In this document: positions 1 to 12,000 of the stretch, in pieces | How positions within the stretch are numbered: the first letter of the stretch is position 1 | How the letters are laid out: every line of letters begins with the position of its first letter | The notes under the pieces: generated by a model | The model's database searches: none | What the model was told of the DNA's origin: nothing | The model's input: only the letters and a program-made list of their open reading frames with translations | Assembly: GCA_033239005.1 (NCBI GenBank) | Contig: BSQZ01000073.1 | Span: 2,076,501-2,140,500 of the forward strand | DNA from: Lamellibrachia satsuma | Taxonomy: Eukaryota > Annelida > Polychaeta > Sabellida > Siboglinidae | Direction of reading: 5' to 3' | Length of the DNA: 64,000 bases | Made by a program: the position numbers and the translations under genes

Positions 1-240
1 GGTGTGGAATTGCAGACACTGTAACAGCCCTCTCCCTCTGAGGGAGCTTGGCCCACTCTTCATCAAATGCCGCCTTGTACTGCAAAACTGGTAGATTGCA
101 AGCCACCTTCCGATTCATGCCAAAAATAGCAACAGACGTTATTTGAGGTCATGTACAGTGAAATTGTGGTAGCATAGCTTTGTTTTGTAATTCACAGCAC
201 TGGCCAGGATTGCAGGAGTCAGCAGGACAGCCTGCAAGTC

Positions 241-690
241 AAGATTTAACAAGATTTAACAAGATTTGCCATCCAAGCCAAAGGCCCAGATGGCAAGTGG
301 ACAAGGAAGCCATTGGCTTATCGAGAGTCCAACAATGTTCACCTACTTATAACCCGCCCTCCTGATATATGTGTCAACCTTGTTTTTAAAAATATTCACG
401 CTGCTAGCAGTTACACAATCTGTAGACAGTTTGTTCCATTCATTTATTGTCCTCTGTGAGAACGAGTGCTTCCTGATGTCCAATCTACATTGATCCTTTA
501 CTAATTTTACCTCATGTCCTCTAGTTCTGCTATCCTTCTTGAGTGAGAAAAACATATTTCTATCAATATTTTCATACCCATTCAATATCTTAAAAACTTC
601 AATCTGATCTCCTCTTAACCTCCTTGTCTCTAGAGTTGTTAAACCACATTCTTTCAGGCGTTCTTCATAACTAAGGTCTCTAAGTATTTA
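241..690 (-). mobile_element. 5'-truncated CR1-like LINE, 3' end (copy L1)
   Basis: The minus strand encodes the last 80 residues of a LINE ORF2 (343-585), nearly identical to the end of the longer copy at 33 kb, followed by a conserved 3' UTR (about 241-342). The 3' end on the minus strand closes in short tandem repeats of a TTAAATCTTG-like unit, typical of CR1/L2-type elements that lack poly(A) tails. Homology to the 33 kb copy stops near 690, so this is a 5'-truncated insertion. The very few differences from the 33 kb copy suggest a recent insertion. Confidence 0.85.
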
Positions 691-1303
691 GTCGATTGTC
701 AATACCACTGTTTTCCCATCAACCAGTGCAGTTTTTTGTCCAAAGTTTTTTTAGCTCTGGCCAAATCCTTCTTTAATATGTGCGCTTCATAGGTTTCCTC
801 GGATACATTTCCTGCTTCATGTGTGCAGCAAATGTCGCACTGATCCTTTTTTGGCTGAAGAAAAGACAGGTTAATTTCTTCGAAAACACAGAGCAGTAAC
901 CACATGGAAGCAACCTTCTTATTGATCTCGTTACACCACACTTGGTGCAGCTTGTACAATACGTTCTTGTTTTGAATGATCAGCTCCAGATAGCATTTTG
1001 TTGTGTTTGCCCTGCAGGAATGTGGTGGCATGTTGGGAAGAGTGCCAAGAAAGTCTTTGACGTGACTCCTGTTTTCCTCGTTTTCAGCTTTTTTTTCTGC
1101 GGATGTCTCTTTTCGCCTTCGGTTTGATGAACGCCATGTGCAGCTCCGGCCATCCAATGAGCCATTGTTTCTAAAAACATCTTTTGGCACACTTGTTTTT
1201 TTGTTCCATTCACTTTCAAATGGTAGTGCAATGTGGCCCCTCTCTGGTGGCCTGCTTTGTTATGTTCTCTTTTATGCTGACATGCTTTGGGCATAACATC
1301 CAC
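691..1303 (-). pseudogene. relic of a transposon-type Cys-rich protein
   Basis: Two overlapping minus-strand reading frames (980-1303, then 699-1190) read as consecutive pieces of one protein separated by a frameshift. The first piece has KQVCQKMFLETM; the second has SHSCRA-like PPHSCRANTTK, then FLQPKKDQCDICCTHEAGN and a charged helix. This matches my memory of a repetitive animal protein family that occurs in many genomic copies and carries a CxxC cluster, probably part of a transposase or a transposon-borne protein. The frameshift and the abrupt end beside LINE copy L1 at about 690 mark it as dead. The family name is not certain. Confidence 0.5.
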
Positions 1304-2862
1304 TAAGGTGGAAATGTATGTTTTTTTGCCCCCAATCCATTACTGCCAAAATCCATGAAAAAGCTCCTTTCTTGTGCCATCGTCTATCTCAACATATGCA
1401 CGTTTTGCTGACTGCTTGCAAAACTATTTGGGTTCATTATTGTTTTAACTCACTAGATATTAAATTGGCACTTTACATTTCTCTCGTAAACTCACATTTC
1501 TGATAGAGGGCCTAATCTCATAACATCGAGGCCAAACTCTGATGACCCAGCACATGCAAGTTTAGGCGAAGTGCATGAATAATGGACTTGTGTGATTTTT
1601 GTTCTCAAAAACGTTACGTCAACATAAACGTCAATTTGCATCTATTCGCTAGGTGGCACCACATATACCTTAAGGGCTTAGGTTGTTTTCTCCTGTATCG
1701 GTATGTGTTAGATGATTATTTTTCAATGATAATATTTGTTTGACCAAAAATGGACTTACGCAGTTTTGATTCTAGACAGACGACATATGTAAACACTGGA
1801 TCACATTACATTACAGCGGGTTGCCATTACTCATTAGGTCTTTGGGCTGGTCTATAACACCACAATTACAAGTCCTGCTGCATTTCAGTGAATGTTGGGC
1901 CTAAACCATTGTAATTCCACAGGAAGTTAATGTAGTCAGGCAGCAAATGTTGAATTTTTCAACCATTGAAGATGACAGAGTCAGAGACTGTAGTACTAGT
2001 GGTGATGTTCTCAAACATGCATTAGTATTTTGCAACTTGCCAGTTTTCATAATAGCATCATCTGCAATAGGCTTAAGAGACGTATACATAGAGTGTATTT
2101 TAACCAACTCCATTCAGCACATTGGCAACAGGATAACTGGATGTCATAAGCTCTTAGAATTTCTAATGAATTAATTTTGTCTACAATTTATTAACATAGC
2201 CTGCAAAACCACAAGTGCGGATATTAGCTGTGGTCTGACCCCACCACCGACACAGTTTTTTTTACAGTTTGCCATTTTAAATTGTCCTTATATGACAAAG
2301 TGGAAATGTTTACCACATTGCGAATCGTAAGCACTTAATTGTCATTATATCTGCACTCATATGTGTTTTGATTGTTATAACACAGTTTTGTAGACAACAT
2401 GTTTTGGTATAAAATAGTCAGGTATTAAGCAACGTAAAACCATTTAAGAATTCACCCACAGAATTTACACTGGTATTGTCTACCTCAATGACAGCTGGTG
2501 TTATTGTCACTATATGCACTATGATAGCGACTAGCAAATCAATAACAGATGGTGTTAGCGTTATCTTAGGAAGTAGCACATGTTTGTGTCGAACAGTGTG
2601 TACAAGATATGCATATGGGGTAAGACTTCATTTGCAAGTACAGTGTGTACATATTCTTGTACATACAGTGGTTAGTATTTAACTAGACTGTCCATTGTCT
2701 AACTGCTCTAAGTAAACACCATGCTGGTCATAAAAATAGATGCATTTTAAACTTGGTTGTGGCATGAAAATAATGTCACATGATCATAATTGCTTTTTGT
2801 ATATATTTATCTTCAAATATTCACTTTAATATATTGATTTTGTTTTTGTTTTATGACAAGAA
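1304..2862. other. upstream flank, no gene recognised
   Basis: AT-rich non-coding sequence with only short unsupported reading frames. No RNA gene or clear repeat was recognised. It should include the promoter or 5' UTR or 5' intron of the FBXO41-like gene, but I see no defined TATA or initiator element that I can defend. Confidence 0.4.
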
Positions 2863-2883
2863 TGAAGTGACACTCATCTAAGG

Positions 2884-3042
2884 ATGACAGCCAGGGACAC
2901 GTCTGAGTCTCAAGCCCTGGAAGACACTGATCCCATAAACCTGTTTCACTGTCCTAGCTGTGGCACCTCTCAAACGTTCTTGTCATTAGAAGCACTAAAT
3001 TCACACATTGAAAGCATACATATCTGCAGCTTGCCGTCAAAG
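2884..3042 (+). CDS. FBXO41: FBXO41-like exon 1: start and C2H2-like finger
   Basis: 53 codons, ending in phase 0 at a strong donor (AAG|GTAAGT). The ATG has A at -3 and an in-frame TGA 21 bases upstream. It encodes FHCPSCG followed by HIESIH, a Cys2-His2-like finger at the same place as in vertebrate FBXO41 (which begins with a similar CPxCG ... H motif). Confidence 0.9.
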
Positions 3043-6000
3043 GTAAGTCTCTGTCTAGTGATGGGTTGTAGCGCTGCAGGTGTGGCAGTTCCCGGTTTCA
3101 TTAATGACCACAGCGAAGACACTGCCGCAATATAGAACACTTTTAAAAATAAATTTTTTTAGAGCATGCTTTTATAATATGCTGATATGAACATTTGAAT
3201 TGATTTGTATATGCATTTATTATTATTTTTTCTTACATTTAATTTCTTTATTAAAGGGGGATTTCTTTGGCTCGTTTAATAATATAATAAATATATGTAA
3301 AGTGTACTGCCCGCCATAGCGTGTTTAATAAGCCCAATACATTTGTTTGCAATTTGATTGTTTCGTAACGAAAAGTGTTTGTAGCGGGAAAAATGGAGGC
3401 AGAGCTAAGCTTTGCCTAAAATAAATGAGATGCGTATCATATAATTGCGGGATTGACATGCGCACACCCGGTTTGTTGACATTCAAAATCATGGCTGACA
3501 GGCATATGTCATGCTGCATTGTGTTTTGCGATGAATAGGAGGAATAGATAGCTGGACACAGCGAGAATGGCCACAAGAGTGACACAGAAAGACCAAAAGG
3601 GACGTTGGCATCACCCAAAGGCTGTCCTAAAACTGAAAAGAGACAGTAAAGTGGCAGAAATTATACTTGGCGCATTAATATATTAATTTAAGGTGGCTGG
3701 GGCGGCTAGCGTGTCAGTTGATTTTTTTATTTTTTCTTCATAACATGCCAGGATATACTGAACTAAACGTCGACACCACAAAAAATCGCCTGGCACTAAT
3801 GTCATATTTCGTTAATCCATCCTTTAAAAACGCAGTCCTTTTGGAAATCCCCTTGAGTTTCCGGAAACCAGCTTTATTCATTCGCCGTGAAAGCAAACCA
3901 CAACATCTGGTTACTGTAATGCTAGTACACATCAGTATTATATCTACCTAACTAAATCATGTACTTAAACCAGCAAATATCAGCGTTAATGTAGTTTATC
4001 ATGTTTTTGACACTAATGGAAATGCCGACGCACATAACCTGATACCATAGATGACAACACGTTACAACTACAGATTCAAGGGCTATTGTGGCAGCAAATT
4101 AAGGGGACATGTCAATATTACAAATGGCTATTATGTTTTATCAACAATACATAAAACGCCAGTGAAAAACCGTAAATTTCAACACAAAAACAATCATTTG
4201 TTGATATTGTTTTTTCATTAATAACAAGGAAATAATGTTTAAAATATTGTTTGAGAAAAACTACAACACCCACGACATTGCAATTTTGTATATGAAAGCA
4301 CCTTACGTACACGCAACGTAATACAGCAGTAAATTACTATTGGTGAAGGATTTGTGTCAAAAATACGATGTCACTTTAGGCTGTCATTCAACTTTTGCTT
4401 AATTCGTTCATGGTGGTGTAGCAGACATAATTGGTTAATGTTAACCAAAATGTGCCGAGAAGTTATCAGTTACACTGTCATACTTATATGTATGTCATTT
4501 ATTTCTTTGGGGATTTTCTCAAAACAATTAAACTTCATTTTTAGTGGCTATTTTTTCACATTTACAAAAGAAAATTAAAACCTTGTAACATAACCAAATA
4601 AATGAAAAACTCCAATTTTTTTTTAATCTGGTGTATTATATAGTATTTCAACTACAATCTTTGAAGAAATGGTTAATTTATCTTAAAAACTTCTGCTACC
4701 TTAATAAATTGCCTTCCTTCCCTGCGCAAGGAAGGAAGGTAGAACAATAAGATTATTGTGGCACATTACACAAATGCATTACACTAGACTAGTAATGTAT
4801 CACACCACTTTTTTAATTTCAAATGGCATACATTTATTTCAGTACTACAGTAAGCCTTACACATAGCTCCTGTGTATGGGTCTGGCTGTCATACTGATGT
4901 CCGGGTCACTAGCATACTGGTCTGACACCTGTGTTTGCTGTCATACTGCTGTCCGGGTCACTAGCATACGGGTCTGACACCTGTGTTTGCTGTCATACTG
5001 CTGTCCGGGTCACTTGCATACGGGTCTGACACCTGTGTTTGCTGTCATACTTATGTCCGGGTCACTAGCATACGGGTCTGACACCTGTATTTGCTGTCAC
5101 ACTGCTGTCCGGGTCACTAGCATACTGGTCTGACACCTGTGTTTGCTGTCATACTGCTGTCCGGGTCACTAGCATACGGGTCTGACACCTGTGTTTGCTG
5201 TCATACTGCTGTCCGGGTCACTAGCATACTGGTCTGACACCTGTGTTTGCTGTCATACTGATGTCCGGGTCACTAGCATACGGGTCTGACACCTGTGTTT
5301 GCTGTCACACTGCTGTCCGGGTCACTAGCATATGGGTCTGACACCTGTGTTTGCTGTCATACTGCTGTCCGGGTCACTAGCATACGGGTCTTACACCTGT
5401 GTTTGCTGTCATACTGCTGTCCGGGTCACTAGCATACGGGTCTGACACCTGTGTTTGCTGTCATACTGCTGTCCGGGTCACTAGCATACGGGTCTGACAC
5501 CTGTGTTTGCTGTCATACTGCTGTCCGGGTCACTAGCATACGGGTCTGACACCTGTGTTTGCTGTCATACTGATGTCTGGGCCAGATGCACGGTTTTCAT
5601 ATGCCACCCGGTACTATCCGGTACTACTAGTAATGTCTGCTGATAATAATCACATAATCCAAACTTGTGATTGAATTCATTTATCCATACCACATGCATA
5701 TGTGACATAGCCGGCCTAATCATAAATTTACACTCGCTACATGCCTACGGCGTCTAATGGCTCAGTAGAGACGAATGACAGTCGGTGGACAAATCAAATG
5801 TATGAATAATCTAGAATGTTGTTGACGGACACATCTTGTTAATAACATTCATTGCAATAACACAATCTTAAACAAAGTTAATTTCACAAACACAGTGACA
5901 AACAGAATATTTACAACAATTTGTGGTATGACATACCTCCAACTCTGCTGATGAAGTTCTCAGAACTAGCTGAAAGTTTGATGCTTTCAAAATTGCTTCT

Positions 6001-9000
6001 GCTTCATTTATACACATTTGAGCGGTTAGTATATATTAGAATATATATATTTTAAACTATATAACATGATTTCAGGATAAAAAAGTATTAGACAATCAGA
6101 AAACCTCCTATAAGGACTTTTTTCCATGTACTACATTTTAGAATAATTATTGTTGGTATGGTTTTAATAGAAATGAAAGTTATGATTACATGCATGTATT
6201 TAATAGTACCAGAGAGCAATCTTGATTGATCGGGTGCTATATAAATGATTGCATGCATGTATTTAATAGTACCAGAGAGCAATCTTGATTGATCGGGTGC
6301 CACATAAATGATTGCATGCATGTATTTAATAGTACCAGAGAGCAATCTTGATTGATCGGGTGCCACATAAATGATTGCATGCATGTATTTAATAGTACCA
6401 GAGAGCAATCTTGATTGATCGGGTGCCACATAAATGATTGCACGCATGTATTTAATAGTACCAGAGAGCAGTCTTGATTGATCGGGTGCCACATAAATGA
6501 TTACACGCATGTATTTAAAAGTACCAGAGAGCAGTCTTGATTGATCGGGTGCCACATAAATGATTACACGCATGTATTTAATAGTACCAGAGAGCAGTCT
6601 TGATTGATCGGGTGCCACATAAATGATTACACGCATGTATTTGATAGTACCAGAGAGCAGTCTTGATTGATTGGGTGCCACATAAATGATTACACGCATG
6701 TATTTGAAAGTACCAGAGAGCAGTCTTGATTGATCGGGTGCCACATAAATGATTACACGCATGTATTTGAAAGTACCAGAGAGCAGTCTCGATTGATCGG
6801 GTGCCACATAAATGATTACACGCATGTATTTGAAAGTACCAGAGAGCAGTCTCGATTGATCGGGTGCCACATAAATGATTACACGCATGTATTTGAAAGT
6901 ACCAGAGAGCAGTCTCGATTGATCGGGTGCCACATAAATGATTACACGCATGTATTTGAAAGTACCAGAGAGCAGTCTCGATTGATCGGGTGCCACATAA
7001 ATGATTACACGCATGTATTTGAAAGTACCAGAGAGCAGTCTCGATTGATCGGGTGCCACATAAATGATTACACGCATGTATTTGAAAGTACCAGAGAGCA
7101 GTCTCGATTGATCGGGTGCCACATAAATGATTACACGCATGTATTTGAAAGTACCAGAGAGCAGTCTCGATTGATCGGGTGCCACATAAATGATTACACG
7201 CATGTATTTGAAAGTACCAGAGAGCAGTCTCGATTGATCGGGTGCCACATAAATGATTACACGCATGTATTTGAAAGTACCAGAGAGCAGTCTCGATTGA
7301 TCGGGTGCCACATAAATGATTACACGCATGTATTTGAAAGTACCAGAGAGCAGTCTCGATTGATCGGGTGCCACATAAATGATTACACGCATGTATTTGA
7401 AAGTACCAGAGAGCAGTCTCGATTGATCGGGTGCCACATAAATGATTACACGCATGTATTTGAAAGTACCAGAGAGCAGTCTCGATTGATCGGGTGCCAC
7501 ATAAATGATTACACGCATGTATTTGAAAGTACCAGAGAGCAGTCTCGATTGATCGGGTGCCACATAAATGATTACACGCATGTATTTGAAAGTACCAGAG
7601 AGCAGTCTCGATTGATCGGGTGCCACATAAATGATTACACGCATGTATTTGAAAGTACCAGAGAGCAATCTCGATTGATCGGGTGCCACATAAATGATTA
7701 CACGCATGTATTTGAAAGTACCAGAGAGCAATCTCGATTGATCGGGTGCCACATAAATGATTACACGCATGTATTTGAAAGTACCAGAGAGCAATCTCGA
7801 TTGATCGGGTGCCACATAAATGATTACACGCATGTATTTGAAAGTACCAGAGAGCAATCTCGATTGATCGGGTGCCACATAAATGATTACACGCATGTAT
7901 TTGAAAGTACCAGAGAGCAATCTCGATTGATCGGGTGCCACATAAATGATTACACGCATGTATTTGAAAGTACCAGAGAGCAATCTCGATTGATCGGGTG
8001 CCACATAAATGATTACACGCATGTATTTGAAAGTACCAGAGAGCAATCTCGATTGATCGGGTGCCACATAAATGATTACACGCATGTATTTGAAAGTACC
8101 AGAGAGCAATCTCGATTGATCGGGTGCCACATAAATGATTACACGCATGTATTTGAAAGTACCAGAGAGCAATCTCGATTGATCGGGTGCCACATAAATG
8201 ATTACACGCATGTATTTGAAAGTACCAGAGAGCAATCTCGATTGATCGGGTGCCACATAAATGATTACACGCATGTATTTGAAAGTACCAGAGAGCAATC
8301 TCGATTGATCGGGTGCCACATAAATGATTACACGCATGTATTTGAAAGTACCAGAGAGCAATCTCGATTGATCGGGTGCCACATAAATGATTACACGCAT
8401 GTATTTGAAAGTACCAGAGAGCAATCTCGATTGATCGGGTGCCACATAAATGATTACACGCATGTATTTGAAAGTACCAGAGAGCAATCTCGATTGATCG
8501 GGTGCCACATAAATGATTACACGCATGTATTTGAAAGTACCAGAGAGCAATCTCGATTGATCGGGTGCCACATAAATGATTACACGCATGTATTTGAAAG
8601 TACCAGAGAGCAATCTCGATTGATCGGGTGCCACATAAATGATTACACGCATGTATTTGATAGTACCAGAGAGCAATCTCGATTGATCGGGTGCCACATA
8701 AATGATTACACGCATGTATTTGATAGTACCAGAGAGCAATCTCGATTGATCGGGTGCCACATAAATGATTACACGCATGTATTTGATAGTACCAGAGAGC
8801 AATCTCGATTGATCGGGTGCCACATAAATGATTACACGCATGTATTTGATAGTACCAGAGAGCTATCTCGATTGATCGGGTGCCACACAAATGATTACAC
8901 GCATGTATTTGATAGTACCAGAGAGCTATCTCGATTGATCGGGTGCTATATAAATGCTTTTATTATTATTATTTAAGGTCAAGAGGTCCGAGGAAGGTCA

Positions 9001-12000
9001 GGTAGACCACACGTTATTGCCGATCCTAAATATGTTGTCCAAGGAGAGCGAACTCCTGGTGGCAGAGCTTCGCCTGCAGAAACAAAGGAAGAACTCTGAG
9101 GAGTCAACAAACAAGAAGCATGAGTCTCCTGACCAGTCCACAGCACCCTCTACTGGACACGAGGGATTGCTCCCAGTGACATCCAGCATGAAAGATCATT
9201 TGTCAAAGGTGCCACCTGCTGGCTTGCGTTGCTGCACCAGCGACTTCATCCTGGGGGGGGACAGAGCACTGGGGAGATCCAAGGAACACTTGCGCTTCTC
9301 CTCGGGTTCCCTGCTGTGTCCGTATGGGGCCACACCGTGGTCAAGAATGCCTCACGTCCACACGAGTCACTCCAATGACACTACAGTGCAGCAGGTATCA
9401 GGGCTGGGTTCAGTTGTAATTGTGTAATTTGTAATTAATTACAATTGCAGTGTACAGTATTTGTACTTGATTTTTTAACAGTATAATTGTAATTGAGTTT
9501 TTATGAGGCTTTGTAACAAGAATGCATGAATTCACCTAAAACTCTGTTTAACAATTAGCAGTAATTGTACATGTAATGTAAATCATCTTTTATAAACCAA
9601 TGTAGCTGTATCCAACATGTGAACTGTTATAAACCAATGTACTTGTACTCAACATGTGAACTGTTATAAACCAATGTACTTGTACTCAACATGTGAACTA
9701 TTATAAACCAATGTAGATGTACTCAACATGTGAACTATTATAAATCAATGTAGCTGTACTCAACATGTGAGCTATTATAAATCAATGTAGCTGTACTCAA
9801 CATGTGAACTATTATAAATCAATGTAGCTGTACTCAACATGTGAACTATTATAAATCAATGTAGCTGTACTCAACATGTGAACTATTATAAATCAATGTA
9901 GCTGTACTCAACATGTGAACTATTATAAATCAATGTAGCTGTACTCAACATGTGAACTATTATAAATCAATGTAGCTGTACTCAACATGTGAACTATTAT
10001 AAATCAATATAGCTGTACTCAACATGTGAGCTATTACACTTGACCCTTTATTAAGCTTTGTAATTGATTTTTTGGGTAGTCATACTTGTAATTGAACATT
10101 TATGATGCTGTGTAATTTACAATTGTAATTGACCCCAACTATGTCAGATACTGTCAGTGAAACAGAAGGACAGTGAGATAGAGAAGCAAGAGATTGAGAA
10201 ACAAGTGTTAACGGATGACCTATACCGAGTTCAGACAGAGCTGGACGCTCTGCGGAGTCGGGCGGCAGACGCTGTTGAGAATCGACAGCGAGAGATCGAC
10301 ACTCTGAGCGAGACAGTCAAACTCAAGGACATGCAGGTGGGGATAGATCATTAATTCACTTCCTAGTTCATGTCATACAAATAAAATGCCAGTGATTTTG
10401 ACATTGTACCCTTTAAAAAAAATTGCTACTTTTGAGCACTTGCGCTGTGCTAAGATGACAATGTTTGGCGGACGGCTGGCAGCAAATACACATCAGTGCT
10501 GACCTCTGACTTAGCCTTGGTTTCAATGGGAACAACAGTTTGTATGCTGTCTCTAGATAGAGACCATCAGGGAGAACCTGGAGCGGGCCACGCTGGACAA
10601 ACGTACAGTCCAGCAGCAACTCGGCACTGCAACTGAACAAAACATTGCTCATTTGGAAACAATCACACAGCTACAAAATGCATTGAGTGAAAAAGACAAG
10701 ATGATCGAGTCGAAAAATGAGTAAGTTATCTGATGTTGTGTGTTTGTTCCAGAGCAGCTGTTTATTTCAGGTTTTACATCAAGTCACAGGGTTGATCTCA
10801 GATTTTACATCAAGTCACAGGGTTGATCTCAGGTTATACGTCAAATCACAGGGTTGATCTCAGGTTTTACATCAAATCACATGGTTGATCTCAGGTTTTA
10901 CATCAAGTCACAGGATTGATCTCAGGTTATACGTCAAATCACATGGTTGATCTCAGGTTTTACATCAAGTCACAGGATTGATCTCAGGTTATACGTCAAA
11001 TCACAGGGTTGATCTCAAGTTTTACATCAAGTCACAGGGTTGATCTCAGGTTTTACATCAAGTAACAGGGTTGATATCAGGTTATACGTCAAATCACAGG
11101 GTTGATCTCAGGTTTTACGTCAAATCACATGGTTTATCTCAGGTTTTACATCAAGTCACAGGGTTGATCTCAGGTTTTACATCAAGTGACATGGTTGATC
11201 TCAGGTTATACGTCAAATCATAGGGTTGATCTCAGGTTTTACATCAAATCACAGGGTTGATCTCAGGTTATACGTCAAATCAAAGGTTTGATCTCAGGTT
11301 TTACGTCAAGTCACAGGGTTGATCTCAGGTTTTACATCAAGTCACAGGGTTGATCTCAGGTTTTACATCAAGTCACATGGTTGATCTCAGGTTTTACATC
11401 AAGTCACAGGGTTGATCTCATGTTTTACATCAAGTCACAGGGTTGATCTCAGGTTTTACATCAAGTCACATGGTTGATATCAGGTTTTACATCAAGTCAC
11501 AGGGTTGATCTCATGGTTTACATCAAGTCACATGGTTGATATCAGGTTTTACATCAAGTCACAGGGTTGATCTCAGGTTTTACATCAAGTCACATGGTTG
11601 ATCTCAGGTTTTACATCAAGTCACAGGGTTGATCTCAGGTTTTACATCAAGTCACAGGGTTGATCTCAGGTTTTACATCAAATCACATGGTTGATCTCAG
11701 GTTTTACATCAAGTCACAGGATTGATCTCAGGTTATACGTCAAATCACTGGGTTGATCTCATGGTTGATCTCAGGTTTTACATCAAGTCACAGGATTGAT
11801 CTCAGGTTATACGTCAAATCACATGGTTGATCTCAGGTTTTACATCAAGTCACAGGGTTGATCTCAGGTTTTACATCAAGTCACAGGGTCGATCTCAGGT
11901 TTTACATCAAGTCACAGGGTTGATCTCAGGTTTTACATCAAGTCACAGGGTTCAATTGATTTTAAAAACTAATATAACTACATACATTTTGCACATATTT

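Noticed and set aside
4886..5590. CRISPR-like array
   Set aside because: Repeats are directly adjacent with no unique spacers, and the genome is animal. The same applies to all arrays here.
6088..8976. Open frames of 750-917 codons on both strands
   Set aside because: They are products of a 63-bp tandem repeat whose length is a multiple of three; the periodic peptide has no independent support and the same DNA is open in several frames.
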